Below, piece by piece: positions 36,879 to 46,305 of a stretch of 64,000 bases of DNA. This stretch comes from Shewanella aquimarina (GTDB lineage Bacteria; Pseudomonadota; Gammaproteobacteria; Enterobacterales; Shewanellaceae): NCBI RefSeq assembly GCF_023349185.1, contig NZ_JAKIKY010000009.1:143146-207145 (forward strand), read 5' to 3'. Position numbers and translations under genes: made by a program. Position 1 is the stretch's first letter. Each line of letters begins with the position of its first letter. The notes beneath the pieces were generated by a model. That model was not told the DNA's origin. It was given only the letters and a program-made list of their open reading frames with translations, and did not search any database.

Positions 36879-38345
36879 TTAGAAGCGCCTCTCCCACAGG
36901 GCATACAGGCTGGTGTCCCAGTCGTGACCGCCGTTATGGACAAACTGGCGATAACTCACAGTGCCGCCGAGCTTGAGCGTGCCCTGTTGCCAGGGTCTGT
37001 GGTAGCTGGTATCGAACTGATAGACACGCTCATATTCACCGGGGGAGACGGGGTTGCCGCCGGTGTCATTGCCAGTGTCGATACCATCGGTGTTGAGCCT
37101 TAGCCAGCGCAGCTTATTGGTGATGCTGTGGCCGTCGCCCAGCTGGGTGATACCGCCGAGGACCAAGGTCTCTGAATCGTTATCATAGGTGCTGCCCAGA
37201 CTCCTGCCGTAGTAGCGATAGCCACTCTGGTAGAAGCCATGCTCGTAAAGACAGTTATAGGCATTAGGGTCGATGCCACAGGCCACCTTGGTATCTGCAT
37301 ATTCGATAAAGACTCGTGTGTTAAGTCCTTGAAGCATGAAGTCTATGCCCCCCAAATTGGCCGCATTGATCAGCTTGTTCTTGTCATGGTGATAGTCTTC
37401 ATGGGTTCGCTCGAAGTAGATGCCATAGGGAATGCCGAAGGCGGTGTCGGACCAGCGAAAGTCATAACCCGCGAGCATATTTTCCTGGCCGTTATCTATC
37501 TCGTTTTCTGATTTCCCGCCGTTAAACAGACCATCCCACCAGTCACTTAGGCTGTTGCCATAACCCTCGCCGCCCCACTGCATGGTCCAAGAGAAGCCGA
37601 CCTCCAGTTTTGAGATGGGTCTAAGTGTGCCACGGGCGCCCCAATGTTTGGCATCGGGTACGAAGCGGTCGCTCTCCATCTGGCTGAAGCTGGTGGTGAA
37701 GGTCCAGGGGCCTACCCAGCTTAGCCAAGGTGATTCGAAGGCGGCGCTGTTGTTACGGCTCAAGGTAATGCCCGGCATAGGTCGGGCGTTGGTGGTCTGA
37801 AGCAGGCCCGTGTCCCAGCCCGGCCCCCAATATTTTTGCTGCGCACCGGCGCTGATGATCCAGTTGCCCAGGCTGATGGCGGCGAAGCTGTTATCCAGTC
37901 GGCTGCTGTTACCATCTATGGGGTCTTGATGGTAGCTGGCCGAGAGGCGTCCGCTAAACCACTCCTTTGTGACCTCCAGATCCACCTTGGCTTCAGCCTT
38001 ATCTCGATAATCATGACCAAAGCCCAAGAAGCGTGCGCTGTCTGTGGCAGCGCCCAGGCCGATACGGGTACTGACACCTCGATGGTCTCTGGCATAGGCG
38101 CTCATGACTCTGTCGTAGGCCGCCCCTTGAGCAGGGGAGAGGTCGGGCAACTGGGCGTTATCGAGATCTTGTTTGAGCCCCGCCCACATCAGGGGATAGG
38201 TGGTTACCGGCTGCTTAATCACCCCAGTATCGGCGAGCAGTTGAATGTCGGCGCGCAGGGGCAGGTCTGTCGGTTCTATCCACCAGGCGGCATAGGCCGA
38301 ATGGCAGCTAATCAGTAGGAGGGGAACGGTTAGGTATCGCTTCAT
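36879..38345 (-). CDS. wzi: Wzi-family outer-membrane capsule assembly protein
   Basis: 488 residues with a signal peptide ending HSAYA near residue 19. The body has alternating polar/hydrophobic segments of a beta-barrel and ends in WERRF with C-terminal Phe, as outer-membrane barrels do. QQKYWGPGWDTGLLQTTNAR and PMPGITLSRN are Wzi-family hallmarks. Wzi binds and organises group 1 capsule at the surface. It is about 5 kb past the polysaccharide locus, on the other strand, and has its own promoter region. Confidence 0.87.
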   Translation of the reverse strand: MKRYLTVPLLLISCHSAYAAWWIEPTDLPLRADIQLLADTGVIKQPVTTYPLMWAGLKQDLDNAQLPDLSPAQGAAYDRVMSAYARDHRGVSTRIGLGAATDSARFLGFGHDYRDKAEAKVDLEVTKEWFSGRLSASYHQDPIDGNSSRLDNSFAAISLGNWIISAGAQQKYWGPGWDTGLLQTTNARPMPGITLSRNNSAAFESPWLSWVGPWTFTTSFSQMESDRFVPDAKHWGARGTLRPISKLEVGFSWTMQWGGEGYGNSLSDWWDGLFNGGKSENEIDNGQENMLAGYDFRWSDTAFGIPYGIYFERTHEDYHHDKNKLINAANLGGIDFMLQGLNTRVFIEYADTKVACGIDPNAYNCLYEHGFYQSGYRYYGRSLGSTYDNDSETLVLGGITQLGDGHSITNKLRWLRLNTDGIDTGNDTGGNPVSPGEYERVYQFDTSYHRPWQQGTLKLGGTVSYRQFVHNGGHDWDTSLYALWERRF

Positions 38346-38730
38346 CAGGTCATCTTTATCGGTTGAACTTTTGCGCGAATATTATGATTAATCGGCTAAT
38401 TAACAAGGGAAATATCGATATGTGCTAAGTAAATCAAGTTGATTGGTTTCTTTGTGTTGCTGAGGTGACTTTTAGGTAACCTAAGGGTGAGTTCAGGGTG
38501 ATGGATTTGCATGAGTATGAGGGTGAAAGGTTATCGGTTTGTAACTCGCTTTTCGGCTAGCTAACAAGCTTGGAGGAAAGTTGAATACGAATGCAAGGCG
38601 AGGGGAAAGGCTTTTCACCGCCGCGCCGCTAGCTTAGTATCTTTTACGAAAAGTATGATCAAATTGTTATTAAATTCTTAGGCCCAGAGATGGCATACTA
38701 AGGCAATCTAGGGCGAAGAGAATTTATATT
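38346..38730. other. Divergent promoter region between wzi and cysQ
   Basis: 385 bp with no gene. One palindrome, TTAGGT-A-ACCTAA at 38472-38484, sits about 125 bp from the wzi start and could be an operator. No consensus promoter pair could be assigned. Confidence 0.4.
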
Positions 38731-39528
38731 GTGAGTCATATATTTAAGCAAGAATGGTTAGGTGAGTTGGTCGAGATTGCCAAGGCCGCGGGCGAGGCCA
38801 TCATGCAGGTTTATGCCAGCGAACAGATGGATGTTCAGGCCAAGGCCGATGATAGCCCAGTGACTGCTGCCGATCTGGCCAGCCACAAGGTGATTGTCGA
38901 GGCGCTGGTTCGTTTGACTCCGGAGATCCCCGTGATGTCCGAAGAGGCCGCCGATATTCCCTGGGAGACCCGCAAACAGTGGCAGCAATATTGGCTGATC
39001 GATCCGCTGGATGGCACCAAGGAGTTCATCAAGCGTAACGGCGAATTTACCGTTAACATCGCCTTTATCGACAAGGGGCGCGCCATGGCTGGTGTGGTCT
39101 ATGCCCCCGTGCTGGACAAGTGTTATTACGGCGCCCTGCATCTCGGTGCCTGGCTGGCCAGTGCCGATGGGTTAACCGATTTGAACCAACTGGTTAGCGC
39201 GGCGCCGAGCGTTCCCAGGGTTGTCGGCAGTCGTTCCCATGTGAGCCCAGGCCTTGCAGCTTACCTTGAGACTTTAGGCGAGCATGAAATGACCAGCATC
39301 GGCAGTTCGTTAAAGTTTTGCCTATTGGCCGAGGGTAAGGCGGATATCTATCCGCGTCTCGGGCTCACCAGTGAGTGGGACACGGCGGCCGCGCAGGCGG
39401 TATTGGAGAGTGTCGGTGGCAAGGTGGTGAACGCCGATAACGGCCAGGTGCTGGACTATAACCAGAAAGAAGCGATTTTAAATCCCTATTTTATCGCCAC
39501 CGCAAAGCATTGGGGCGATAAGCAATAG
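38731..39528 (+). CDS. cysQ: 3'(2'),5'-bisphosphate nucleotidase
   Basis: 265 residues, inositol monophosphatase superfamily. Metal-binding motifs: SEEAA, IDPLDGTKEFIKRNGEFTVNIA, and SEWDTAAAQAVLE. CysQ hydrolyses PAP (and PAPS) made in sulfate assimilation, which fits the nearby cysDNC. The start is GTG 38731 with GAAGAGAA upstream. Some relatives act on other phosphorylated substrates, but the length and motifs fit CysQ well. Confidence 0.92.
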   Translation: MSHIFKQEWLGELVEIAKAAGEAIMQVYASEQMDVQAKADDSPVTAADLASHKVIVEALVRLTPEIPVMSEEAADIPWETRKQWQQYWLIDPLDGTKEFIKRNGEFTVNIAFIDKGRAMAGVVYAPVLDKCYYGALHLGAWLASADGLTDLNQLVSAAPSVPRVVGSRSHVSPGLAAYLETLGEHEMTSIGSSLKFCLLAEGKADIYPRLGLTSEWDTAAAQAVLESVGGKVVNADNGQVLDYNQKEAILNPYFIATAKHWGDKQ

Positions 39529-39712
39529 CATTCACAGTAAGTGAGCAACAATAGCGTAACAAGAACGTTTGAAAACAAGGCAGGTTTTTTCGATAAGTAG
39601 TTATTCTACAATCAAAAATACTAACGCAGTTATCGGACGTTTTAACAAGCTAGGATGGTCAGCTATTTACTCGGATTGGTATTAGATAACGAGAAGAAGA
39701 TTGGAGCAGAGT

Positions 39713-40603
39713 ATGATGAGAATGGGTGTAGACCTGGGGGGCACTAAGATTGAGCTGGTGGCCCTGAGTGAAGCCGGTAAGGAGCTGTTTAGGAAGCGGA
39801 TCCCCACACCGCGTGAATATAATGCGACCCTGGATGCCATCGAATCGCTCGTCAATGAGGCGGAAACTAGCCTGGGGCAGACAGGCAGTGTGGGCGTAGG
39901 TATTCCCGGCGTGATTTCCCCCTTCTCAGGCTTAGTTAAGAATGCCAACTCTACCTGGATCAACGGTCACCCCCTGGATCTGGATCTCGGTGCACGCCTT
40001 GAGCGCGAGGTGCGGGTGGCCAATGATGCCAACTGTTTCGCCGTTTCCGAGGCGACAGATGGAGCAGCCGCAGGTAAGGGGTTGGTGTTTGGGGTGATCA
40101 TAGGCACTGGCTGCGGCGGCGGTATCGCCATCAACGGCAAGGTACATGGTGGTGGCAATGGCATCGGTGGTGAGTGGGGCCATAATCCGCTGCCCTGGAT
40201 GACGCCCGACGAGTTTAACTCGACCGAATGCTTCTGCGGCAACAAAGACTGCATCGAAACCTTTATCTCCGGCACCGGCTTTGTGCGCGACTATAAGGCC
40301 GCCGGTGGCGATGCTCCGAGCGGTATCGAAATCGCCCGTCGTATGGAGGAGGGCGAAGCATTGGCAACTGCGGCATTTGAGCGCTTTATCGACCGTTTGG
40401 CGCGCTCGCTGGCCCACATGATCAACATGCTCGACCCTGACATTATTGTTCTGGGCGGCGGCGTCTCAAATATTGACGCCATCTACCCGAGATTGCCCGA
40501 AGTCTTGTCAAAGTACGTGCTGGGCGGTGAATGCCGCACCCCCGTGGTGAAAAACATGTATGGGGGCTCATCCGGGGTTCGCGGCGCAGCCTGGCTCTGG
40601 TAA
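39713..40603 (+). CDS. mak: ROK-family sugar kinase, probable fructokinase Mak
   Basis: 296 residues from ATG 39713, which follows GGAG by six bases; the frame extends to a TTG at 39701. [11 protein letters not shown] binds [13 protein letters not shown] and KNANSTW line the sugar site; the catalytic Asp is in ANDANC; the ROK zinc motif is GHNPLPW...[10 protein letters not shown]. The sequence is very like E. coli Mak (fructokinase). GlcNAc kinase NagK is the main alternative. It phosphorylates a free hexose in the cytoplasm. Confidence 0.85.
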   Translation: MMRMGVDLGGTKIELVALSEAGKELFRKRIPTPREYNATLDAIESLVNEAETSLGQTGSVGVGIPGVISPFSGLVKNANSTWINGHPLDLDLGARLEREVRVANDANCFAVSEATDGAAAGKGLVFGVIIGTGCGGGIAINGKVHGGGNGIGGEWGHNPLPWMTPDEFNSTECFCGNKDCIETFISGTGFVRDYKAAGGDAPSGIEIARRMEEGEALATAAFERFIDRLARSLAHMINMLDPDIIVLGGGVSNIDAIYPRLPEVLSKYVLGGECRTPVVKNMYGGSSGVRGAAWLW

Positions 40604-40646
40604 TGACTTTCTCTGCTAATGACTTCCTTGCAACCCTAGGTTACAC

Positions 40647-40672
40647 TTGCCCCCACTTTTCATTGGGGGCAA
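40647..40672 (+). promoter_or_regulatory. Leader hairpin upstream of elyC
   Basis: TTGCCCCCA and TGGGGGCAA form a 9-bp perfect stem with an 8-nt loop, 22 bases before the elyC ATG. There is no T-tract, so it is called a leader structure rather than a terminator; it may protect the mak transcript end. Confidence 0.5.
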
Positions 40673-40693
40673 AGCATAGGGGCAAGGATAGCC

Positions 40694-41434
40694 ATGTTCT
40701 GGGTAAAAAAACTGATTTCACAACTCTTAATGCCGATCCCTCTGTCGGTATTTTGTCTGTTTATCTCGATTCTGATCCTGCGGCGCAGAAAGTTTGTTAA
40801 GGCGCTGATCACTCTCTCTTTTACCCTCTTGTTGCTGCTGAGCAGTCAATGGGGCAGTTATCAATTGACCGCATCGCTCGAAGGGCAATACCCAGTCAAT
40901 AACGACCCGATTGAAAACGCCTGCGTGGTGATGGTGCTGGGCAGTGGTCATGACTCGACTATTGCCGATCGCGCCACCTTGCAACTCTCTGCCACGGCGC
41001 TGGCTCGTCTCACCGAAGGCGTGAGACAACTCAGCCTAGGCCAGGACTGTCAGCTAGTGGTCAGCGGCTGGGGCGGTAGCGACGAAGTGCCGCAGGCCCA
41101 GGTGATGGCTAATGCGGCGATGGAACTCGGGGTGAAGCCAGAGCAGATTATCCAGTTTCCGCTGGCCAAGGATACCCTGGAAGAGGCGGAGTTTCTCAAG
41201 TGGGAGATAGGTGAGAGGCCTTTTAGGCTGGTCACCTCGGCCACTCATCTGCCAAGAGCCATGATGATCTTCCATCTGGCAGGCATGAATCCTCAGGGGG
41301 CGCCGGCAGACTTTATCGCTCGGGGCGGCTACTGGTGGCAACTGGATGCCCGTAATCTGTTAGCCTCCCAGCGTTCTATCCATGAATATTTGGGTCAGAC
41401 CTGGCTAAAGATTAAATTTTCGCTGTCTGATTGA
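40694..41434 (+). CDS. elyC: ElyC-like DUF218 envelope biogenesis protein
   Basis: 246 residues (E. coli ElyC 259). Two N-terminal membrane helices (about 10-28 and 36-52) precede a periplasmic DUF218 domain: VVMVLGSGH, LARLTEGVRQ, LVVSGWGG, KDTLEEAEFLKWEIGERPFRLVTSATHLPRAM. ElyC supports peptidoglycan assembly and undecaprenyl-phosphate metabolism in E. coli. AAGGATAG lies before the ATG. Confidence 0.85.
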   Translation: MFWVKKLISQLLMPIPLSVFCLFISILILRRRKFVKALITLSFTLLLLLSSQWGSYQLTASLEGQYPVNNDPIENACVVMVLGSGHDSTIADRATLQLSATALARLTEGVRQLSLGQDCQLVVSGWGGSDEVPQAQVMANAAMELGVKPEQIIQFPLAKDTLEEAEFLKWEIGERPFRLVTSATHLPRAMMIFHLAGMNPQGAPADFIARGGYWWQLDARNLLASQRSIHEYLGQTWLKIKFSLSD

Positions 41435-41500
41435 GTTGCCTAGCTTAGCGAGGCATCAGCACAGAGGCGCTAAGGGCGCCTGGAGAAGTACTTGGAGCGT

Positions 41501-42169
41501 ATGGAGCAAGAATCTATCGTTATTCGCGCGGTAACCAAGCGTAACGCGCGCACCTTTACCCTGATTGGTGCCATCGCCTTGGTGTGTGCCCTGATGATGT
41601 TTGTCGCCTCCAGAGCCCTGATGGGACCAGGGATGGTCAGCTTCATCTTCGGCATGATCTTTACCGTTCTCGGGATAGCCAAATGGATGCAACCCGAGGT
41701 GAGCATAGAGTTGAGGCCCAGGGGATTGGTGTATCACCATCATAGGGGGAGTATCTATCTTGAGTGGGATAACATTCAACGGGTCGATATCCCCCGCAGC
41801 ATTCAGTCGTTTGATAGCCATGACCTGCCCTACATAGGTGTCAGGCTGAAATCCCTGTTGCCGCTTATCGACGATATTCCGCCCAGGCTGGCGACCGGGC
41901 TATTGAGCGAGCAGCGTCCGCTGCTGATCTCCTCCCTGAACCTAGATGGTGAGCTTGCGGACCTTGAGCACTATCTTAACTCAGAGTTCACGCCGATCAC
42001 CCTAGAAGGCTGTGACTTGAGTGGGGTACAGGCAATGTTCGCCCGGCGCTGCATGCAGCTCAACGCCCAGCTTGGTTACCATGTTTACCTGCCGGAAGAT
42101 TGTTTAGACAGATCGCCGCGGGAGTTTATTGCGCTGGTTCGGGAATATAAAAACAAGGCCACACAATAG
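41501..42169 (+). CDS. DUF2982-like membrane-anchored protein
   Basis: 222 residues from ATG 41501; a TTG at 41492 with GGAG six bases upstream is an alternative. Two membrane helices lie at about 18-36 and 42-60, followed by a cytoplasmic PH-like beta-rich region (SIELRPRGLVYHHHRGSIYLEWDNIQRVDIP). It resembles the DUF2982 family of Shewanella and Vibrio; this name is from memory. Function is unknown. Its stop codon lies within a terminator-like hairpin. Confidence 0.6.
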   Translation: MEQESIVIRAVTKRNARTFTLIGAIALVCALMMFVASRALMGPGMVSFIFGMIFTVLGIAKWMQPEVSIELRPRGLVYHHHRGSIYLEWDNIQRVDIPRSIQSFDSHDLPYIGVRLKSLLPLIDDIPPRLATGLLSEQRPLLISSLNLDGELADLEHYLNSEFTPITLEGCDLSGVQAMFARRCMQLNAQLGYHVYLPEDCLDRSPREFIALVREYKNKATQ

Positions 42170-42181
42170 TGTGGCCTTGTT
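42152..42181. terminator. Hairpin at the end of the DUF2982-like gene
   Basis: AACAAGGCCACAC and GTGTGGCCTTGTT form a 13-bp perfect stem with a 4-nt loop; the TAG stop (42167-42169) is in the loop and 3' arm. It can serve both this gene and the convergent bactofilin gene, though the T-tract is weak. Confidence 0.7.
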
Positions 42182-42246
42182 AGCTTAACTTTTACCGAAA
42201 TTAGATGTTACTGTAATCAGATGGGGCTTTACTCATCCGGCTCGTA

Positions 42247-42726
42247 TTAGGCTGATTTAGTTAGCTCTTTAAAATAATTGTCGAGCTGAGACTCGGCCTC
42301 AGGCTCGGCATTGGTTTCGGTTTCAGATTTGGTGGCAGGTTTGGTACTAGTGTTAATCACTTGGGTATCTGGTTCGCTGGCAAGCAGGGCGACCTCTTCT
42401 CGAACGCGCATACCGATAAACTGACCGCCTTCGAAGATCTCCATCGAGTTACAGGCGATCTCGCCCTCGACGCTGCCCGTGCTGGTGATGTTCAGCTTTT
42501 CACACTTCATCTTGCCCTTAAATGCACCAGAGACCTTAATCTCCTTACACTGCAGCTCGCCTTCGATATAGCCATCGACTTCGATAGTTAGCTTACCGGT
42601 AGCGCTGATCTTTCCCTGAAGCTCGCCGCCGATAAGAGCCTCTCCGGCAAAATGAGTTTCCCCTGATAATTTAGTCCCTTGCGCAATGAAGGTGAGACCT
42701 GCTTTGTTATTTTTCTTTCCAAACAT
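42247..42726 (-). CDS. Bactofilin
   Basis: 159 residues. A central right-handed beta-helix of bactofilin/DUF583 type (about 10-105) shows the repeating pattern GGELQGKISATGKL, GYIEGELQCKEIKVSG, GSVEGEIACNSMEI. The C-terminal 45 residues are Thr/Glu-rich and disordered. Bactofilins polymerise without nucleotide into cytoskeletal filaments that place cell-wall or surface machinery. No partner peptidase gene is adjacent. Confidence 0.9.
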   Translation of the reverse strand: MFGKKNNKAGLTFIAQGTKLSGETHFAGEALIGGELQGKISATGKLTIEVDGYIEGELQCKEIKVSGAFKGKMKCEKLNITSTGSVEGEIACNSMEIFEGGQFIGMRVREEVALLASEPDTQVINTSTKPATKSETETNAEPEAESQLDNYFKELTKSA

Positions 42727-42838
42727 AATGATTAACTTTTTTGCCTGTTTTGCCCAATATTACCCTTAAACTTTGTGCAACAAAACCACTAATATTTGGC
42801 ACAGCCTGTCAGTTTTTTGGCAATCTTGACTCTAGTGG

Positions 42839-43315
42839 TTAGCTGAGTTTGATCGATTGGTTGGGGCAGGGCGCGACACAGGCGCCGCAGCCGTTGCACA
42901 GTTCGGTGTCGACCACAGGCTTGGGGGCCTGGCCTATGCTGGCGGTAAAGCTGATGGCCCTGGGGTCGCAGGCATCTTTGCAGGTCTGGCACCAGATGCC
43001 GCTGTTGGCCAGGCAGCTCTGATCGATACTGGCTTTTATCTCCCACGGGGTGTCTTCGATATCGGTAAATAGCGGCTCGGGACAGGCCTTGACGCAGTCG
43101 CCACAGAAGGTGCACTCGTCCTGACTGAAGCTGACCTCGGGAAAACCACCATCGCCCCGGGAGAGGATTTTCGTCTCACAGGCATCGATACACTTATCGC
43201 AGCGGGTACAGATATCGGTAAACTCTACATCTGTGCGGCTCCAAGGGGGGCGGATCACTTGGCTCTTGCGGCGACTGAAGAGGTTACGGCGGCTTTGGTT
43301 GATACGATTGCTCAT
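42839..43315 (-). CDS. napF: NapF-type ferredoxin with four [4Fe-4S] motifs
   Basis: 158 residues from ATG 43315 (MSNRINQSRRNLFSRRK); the longer frame to 43378 overlaps galE and is rejected. Cysteine clusters: CTRCDKCIDACE, CTFCGDCVKACP, CLANSGIWCQTCKDACD and CNGCGACVAPCP, as in NapF. The start NxxRRNLFSRRK is NapF-like. NapF helps mature or feed electrons to periplasmic nitrate reductase NapA. No nap genes are in this window, so it is an isolated copy. Confidence 0.83.
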   Translation of the reverse strand: MSNRINQSRRNLFSRRKSQVIRPPWSRTDVEFTDICTRCDKCIDACETKILSRGDGGFPEVSFSQDECTFCGDCVKACPEPLFTDIEDTPWEIKASIDQSCLANSGIWCQTCKDACDPRAISFTASIGQAPKPVVDTELCNGCGACVAPCPNQSIKLS

Positions 43316-43361
43316 AGATTCACTTGCTATCAAATAGGGGGCTAAGCCCCCTGAGGTTGAT

Positions 43362-44375
43362 TTAGGCCTTGTAGCCATTCGGGTTAGAGGACTGCCAGTG
43401 CCAGCTGCTGTTGGCCATATCTTCTATGGTGTGGGTGGCTTGCCAGTTTAGCTCTGTCTGCGCCTTGTACGGGTCGGCGTAGCAGGCGGCGATATCGCCG
43501 GGGCGACGGGGTGATATCTGGTAGGCGATGGTATGGCCGCAGGCCTTCTCGAACGCCTTGACCATATCCAGTACGCTATAGCCCTGGCCTGTGCCCAGGT
43601 TATAGGTGACCAGTCCAGGTGCTGTGTTGAGTTTTTCAAGCGCTTTTAAGTGGCCCTTGGCCAGATCGACCACATGGATATAGTCGCGTACTCCTGTGCC
43701 GTCATGGGTGTCGTAGTCGTCGCCGAAGACGCTGAGCTTCTCACGCTTACCCACGGCGACCTGTGCGATAAATGGCATCAGGTTGTTGGGAATATCGTTG
43801 GGATCTTCGCCGATGAGTCCGCTCTCGTGGGCGCCCACAGGGTTGAAGTAACGCAGTCTGGCGATGTTCCAGCTGCTGTCTGAGTGGTGCAGATCCTTGA
43901 GGATATGTTCGACCATCAACTTAGACTGGCCGTAGGGATTGGTGGCGCCTGTGGGGAAGTCTTCCGTAATGGGCAGCGAGGCCGGGTCGCCATAGACAGT
44001 AGCCGATGAGCTAAACACCAGGTTTTTCACATTAAACTCGGCCATTACCTCACATAGCACTAAGGTACCGGTGACATTGTTTTCATAATAGCGTAGCGGT
44101 TGGGCCACTGACTCGCCAACCGCCTTAAGACCGGCAAAATGGATCACTGCGTCTATATCATGGTCGGTAAACACCTTCTGCAGGAAGGCCTTGTTGAGCA
44201 CGTCGCCCTGATAGAAGGTGACCGCCTTGCCTGTGATCTGCTCGACCCTTACTAGGGCTTCGACGCTGGAGTTGCTTAAATTGTCTATGATGACTACCTG
44301 TTGATCATCATTAAGTAGCTCAACGACAGTATGGCTACCTATGTAGCCTGCGCCACCCGTGACTAAAATCGTCAT
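43362..44375 (-). CDS. galE: UDP-glucose 4-epimerase
   Basis: 337 residues (E. coli GalE 338). [40 protein letters not shown] (Tyr-xxx-Lys) and [12 protein letters not shown] are typical. It interconverts UDP-glucose and UDP-galactose for LPS and polysaccharide synthesis. It is upstream of napF with 46 bp between, so the two may share a transcript. Confidence 0.95.
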   Translation of the reverse strand: MTILVTGGAGYIGSHTVVELLNDDQQVVIIDNLSNSSVEALVRVEQITGKAVTFYQGDVLNKAFLQKVFTDHDIDAVIHFAGLKAVGESVAQPLRYYENNVTGTLVLCEVMAEFNVKNLVFSSSATVYGDPASLPITEDFPTGATNPYGQSKLMVEHILKDLHHSDSSWNIARLRYFNPVGAHESGLIGEDPNDIPNNLMPFIAQVAVGKREKLSVFGDDYDTHDGTGVRDYIHVVDLAKGHLKALEKLNTAPGLVTYNLGTGQGYSVLDMVKAFEKACGHTIAYQISPRRPGDIAACYADPYKAQTELNWQATHTIEDMANSSWHWQSSNPNGYKA

Positions 44376-44905
44376 TAATCTTTATCCCGTTGTAAATCTG
44401 ATACTAATATTTTGAGGTCGTCGGCAAAATCCCTGCCAACCCCGTGATGGCGTAGCGCGAATTCAACTTTGGCTGCGCAAATGCTCTTTTATTCTAATAA
44501 AAAGGATATGAAAAGTCAGGAGATTTAGGCGCTTTGACCGGTGTGTTCTTGGCTCTTGCCCAAAGATTATGGCGTTAGCGATCTGGTGATGAGCAAAGGT
44601 GATGCTGATGTTTGCTAGTTTGGGATGCAATAGGTGATGAAAAAGACCTTTACACAATATTGTCCCAGCGGGCTAAACAGATGAAATTGATGTTAAAGTC
44701 GGCATTTGTGTCGAGAGTGTTACATGGCGAATTTAAGGTAACCTATTTATTTAACTGGATTTAATTTTCAAGTGTGAAGCTGGTGTAAATTTTAGGTTAC
44801 ATCTCGGGCGGCGCGGCAGCCAAATTATAAAGTGTGATCCTGTTAACAAACTCTGGCGTTTAGTCAAATATGGAGGCAGGAGCAGTCATTTGTGTTGTAT
44901 TTATC
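44376..44905. other. Divergent promoter region between galE and phhA
   Basis: A 530-bp gap without a convincing gene. It contains a TyrR box at 44784-44801. GGAGGCAGGAG at 44872-44882 looks like a ribosome site but is too far (23 nt) from the chosen phhA ATG. Confidence 0.5.
44784..44801. promoter_or_regulatory. TyrR box upstream of phhA
   Basis: TGTAAATTTTAGGTTACA fits the TyrR operator TGTAAA-N6-TTTACA with one mismatch. It is about 105 bp before phhA, consistent with TyrR control of phenylalanine hydroxylase; tyrR itself is at 46306. Confidence 0.75.
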
Positions 44906-45703
44906 ATGAGTAAACAAACCAAGTATCAGGCCAGACTGCCTGATAGCCAAGGGTTCATCCAATACCCTGACAATGAAAATGAGATCTGGCAAGCGCTGTA
45001 CGACAGACAGAAGGGCAATTTGCCCCACTATGCCTGTGATGCCTATCTGAAAGGGCTCGAAGATCTTGCCTTGCCTGCAGATCGCATCCCGCAGCTCGGC
45101 GAAATAGACGCTGTGCTGCAACAGGCCACAGGTTGGAAGACGGCCGCCGTGCCGGCGCTGATCTCGTTCGAGAAGTTTTTCCAGCTGCTGGCGAACCAGG
45201 AGTTTCCGGTCGCCACCTTTATCCGCAGCAAGGAGGAGTTCGACTACCTGCAGGAGCCCGATATCTTTCACGAGATCTTTGGTCACTGCCCGCTGCTGAC
45301 CAATCCCTCATTTGCCCGTTTCTCTCACGAATATGGTAAGTTGGGTCTGGCCGCCTCGAAAGAGGAGCGTGTCTTTCTCGCCAGACTCTACTGGTTCACC
45401 GTGGAGTTTGGTTTGATCCGTCAGGCCAACGATGAGCTGAAGATCTATGGCGGTGGCATATTGAGCTCGCCCGGTGAGACCCTTTACGCCATGAGCGATA
45501 CGCCTGTGGTGAAGCCTTTTGATCTCATTGATATCTTAAGGACACCTTATCGCATCGATATCATGCAGCCTATTTATTATGCTATTGATTCAATTGATTA
45601 TTTAGACGAAATCGTCAAAATGGACATCATGGGCGCCGTGACTAAGGCACGCCAGCTCGGCCTTCATGCCCCTATGTTTGAGCCAAAATCGAAAGCCAGT
45701 TAA
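44906..45703 (+). CDS. phhA: Phenylalanine 4-hydroxylase
   Basis: 265 residues from ATG 44906 (MSKQTKYQARLPD). The frame extends to ATG 44870, where a GGAGG-like sequence lies inside the extension, so the start has some doubt. Non-haem iron ligands are His122 and His127 (FHEIFGHCPLL) and Glu167 (TVEFGLI). It uses tetrahydropterin and oxygen to turn phenylalanine into tyrosine. phhB follows by 30 nt and regenerates the pterin. Confidence 0.95.
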   Translation: MSKQTKYQARLPDSQGFIQYPDNENEIWQALYDRQKGNLPHYACDAYLKGLEDLALPADRIPQLGEIDAVLQQATGWKTAAVPALISFEKFFQLLANQEFPVATFIRSKEEFDYLQEPDIFHEIFGHCPLLTNPSFARFSHEYGKLGLAASKEERVFLARLYWFTVEFGLIRQANDELKIYGGGILSSPGETLYAMSDTPVVKPFDLIDILRTPYRIDIMQPIYYAIDSIDYLDEIVKMDIMGAVTKARQLGLHAPMFEPKSKAS

Positions 45704-45733
45704 AGCCAGTTAAGAAAACAAGAAGGAAGAAGT

Positions 45734-46072
45734 ATGACTGAATTAGCCCAAATGAAATGCGAAGCCTGTCAGGCCGACGCACCTAAGGTGACCGATGCCG
45801 AGTTGGCCGAGCTGATCCGCATGATCCCAGACTGGGGCGTCGAGGTACGTGACGGCATCATGCAGCTTGAGCGTGTCTATAAGTTTAAAAACTTTAAGCT
45901 GGCGATGGAATTTACCAATAAATTAGCAGACTTAGCCGAGAAAGAGTTCCATCATCCTGGCATTCTAACCGAATGGGGCAAGGTCACCGTGACCTGGTGG
46001 TCTCATTCGATCAAGGGGCTGCACCGCAACGATTTCATCATGGCGGCCAAGACAGACCAGTTATTGGATTAA
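45734..46072 (+). CDS. phhB: Pterin-4a-carbinolamine dehydratase
   Basis: 112 residues. The active-site region [21 protein letters not shown] has the conserved histidines of the PCD/DCoH family. It dehydrates the carbinolamine formed by PhhA and so recycles the cofactor. It is cotranscribed with phhA and ends at a good terminator. Confidence 0.95.
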   Translation: MTELAQMKCEACQADAPKVTDAELAELIRMIPDWGVEVRDGIMQLERVYKFKNFKLAMEFTNKLADLAEKEFHHPGILTEWGKVTVTWWSHSIKGLHRNDFIMAAKTDQLLD

Positions 46073-46086
46073 GTTAAAATTGGCTT

Positions 46087-46125
46087 AAAAACAGCGTCAT
46101 AGCCTAGCTATGGCGCTGTTTTTTT
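46087..46125 (+). terminator. Rho-independent terminator after phhB
   Basis: ACAGCGTCATAG pairs with CTATGGCGCTGT (one T-G wobble), flanked by AAAA and a run of seven Ts. It ends the phhAB transcript. Confidence 0.92.
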
Positions 46126-46144
46126 GGTCGCTTCTCGAATCTGG

Positions 46145-46162
46145 TGTAAACAACTCTTGCCA
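46145..46162. promoter_or_regulatory. Weak TyrR-box candidate upstream of tyrR
   Basis: TGTAAACAACTCTTGCCA matches the TyrR operator at the left half fully and the right half in four of six positions. It is about 145 bp before tyrR and might mediate autoregulation. Confidence 0.4.
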
Positions 46163-46305
46163 CAAATCTCATTACACACTAACGTATAGGCGTTTTATCG
46201 GCATTTATGCGTGGCGTGTCACACTTTTTCTGGCATGAGACGCAACCATGCTCGCGATAATCCCAAAAACCGTGAAGTAATAAATATAAAAAGGGACGAA
46301 AGGGT

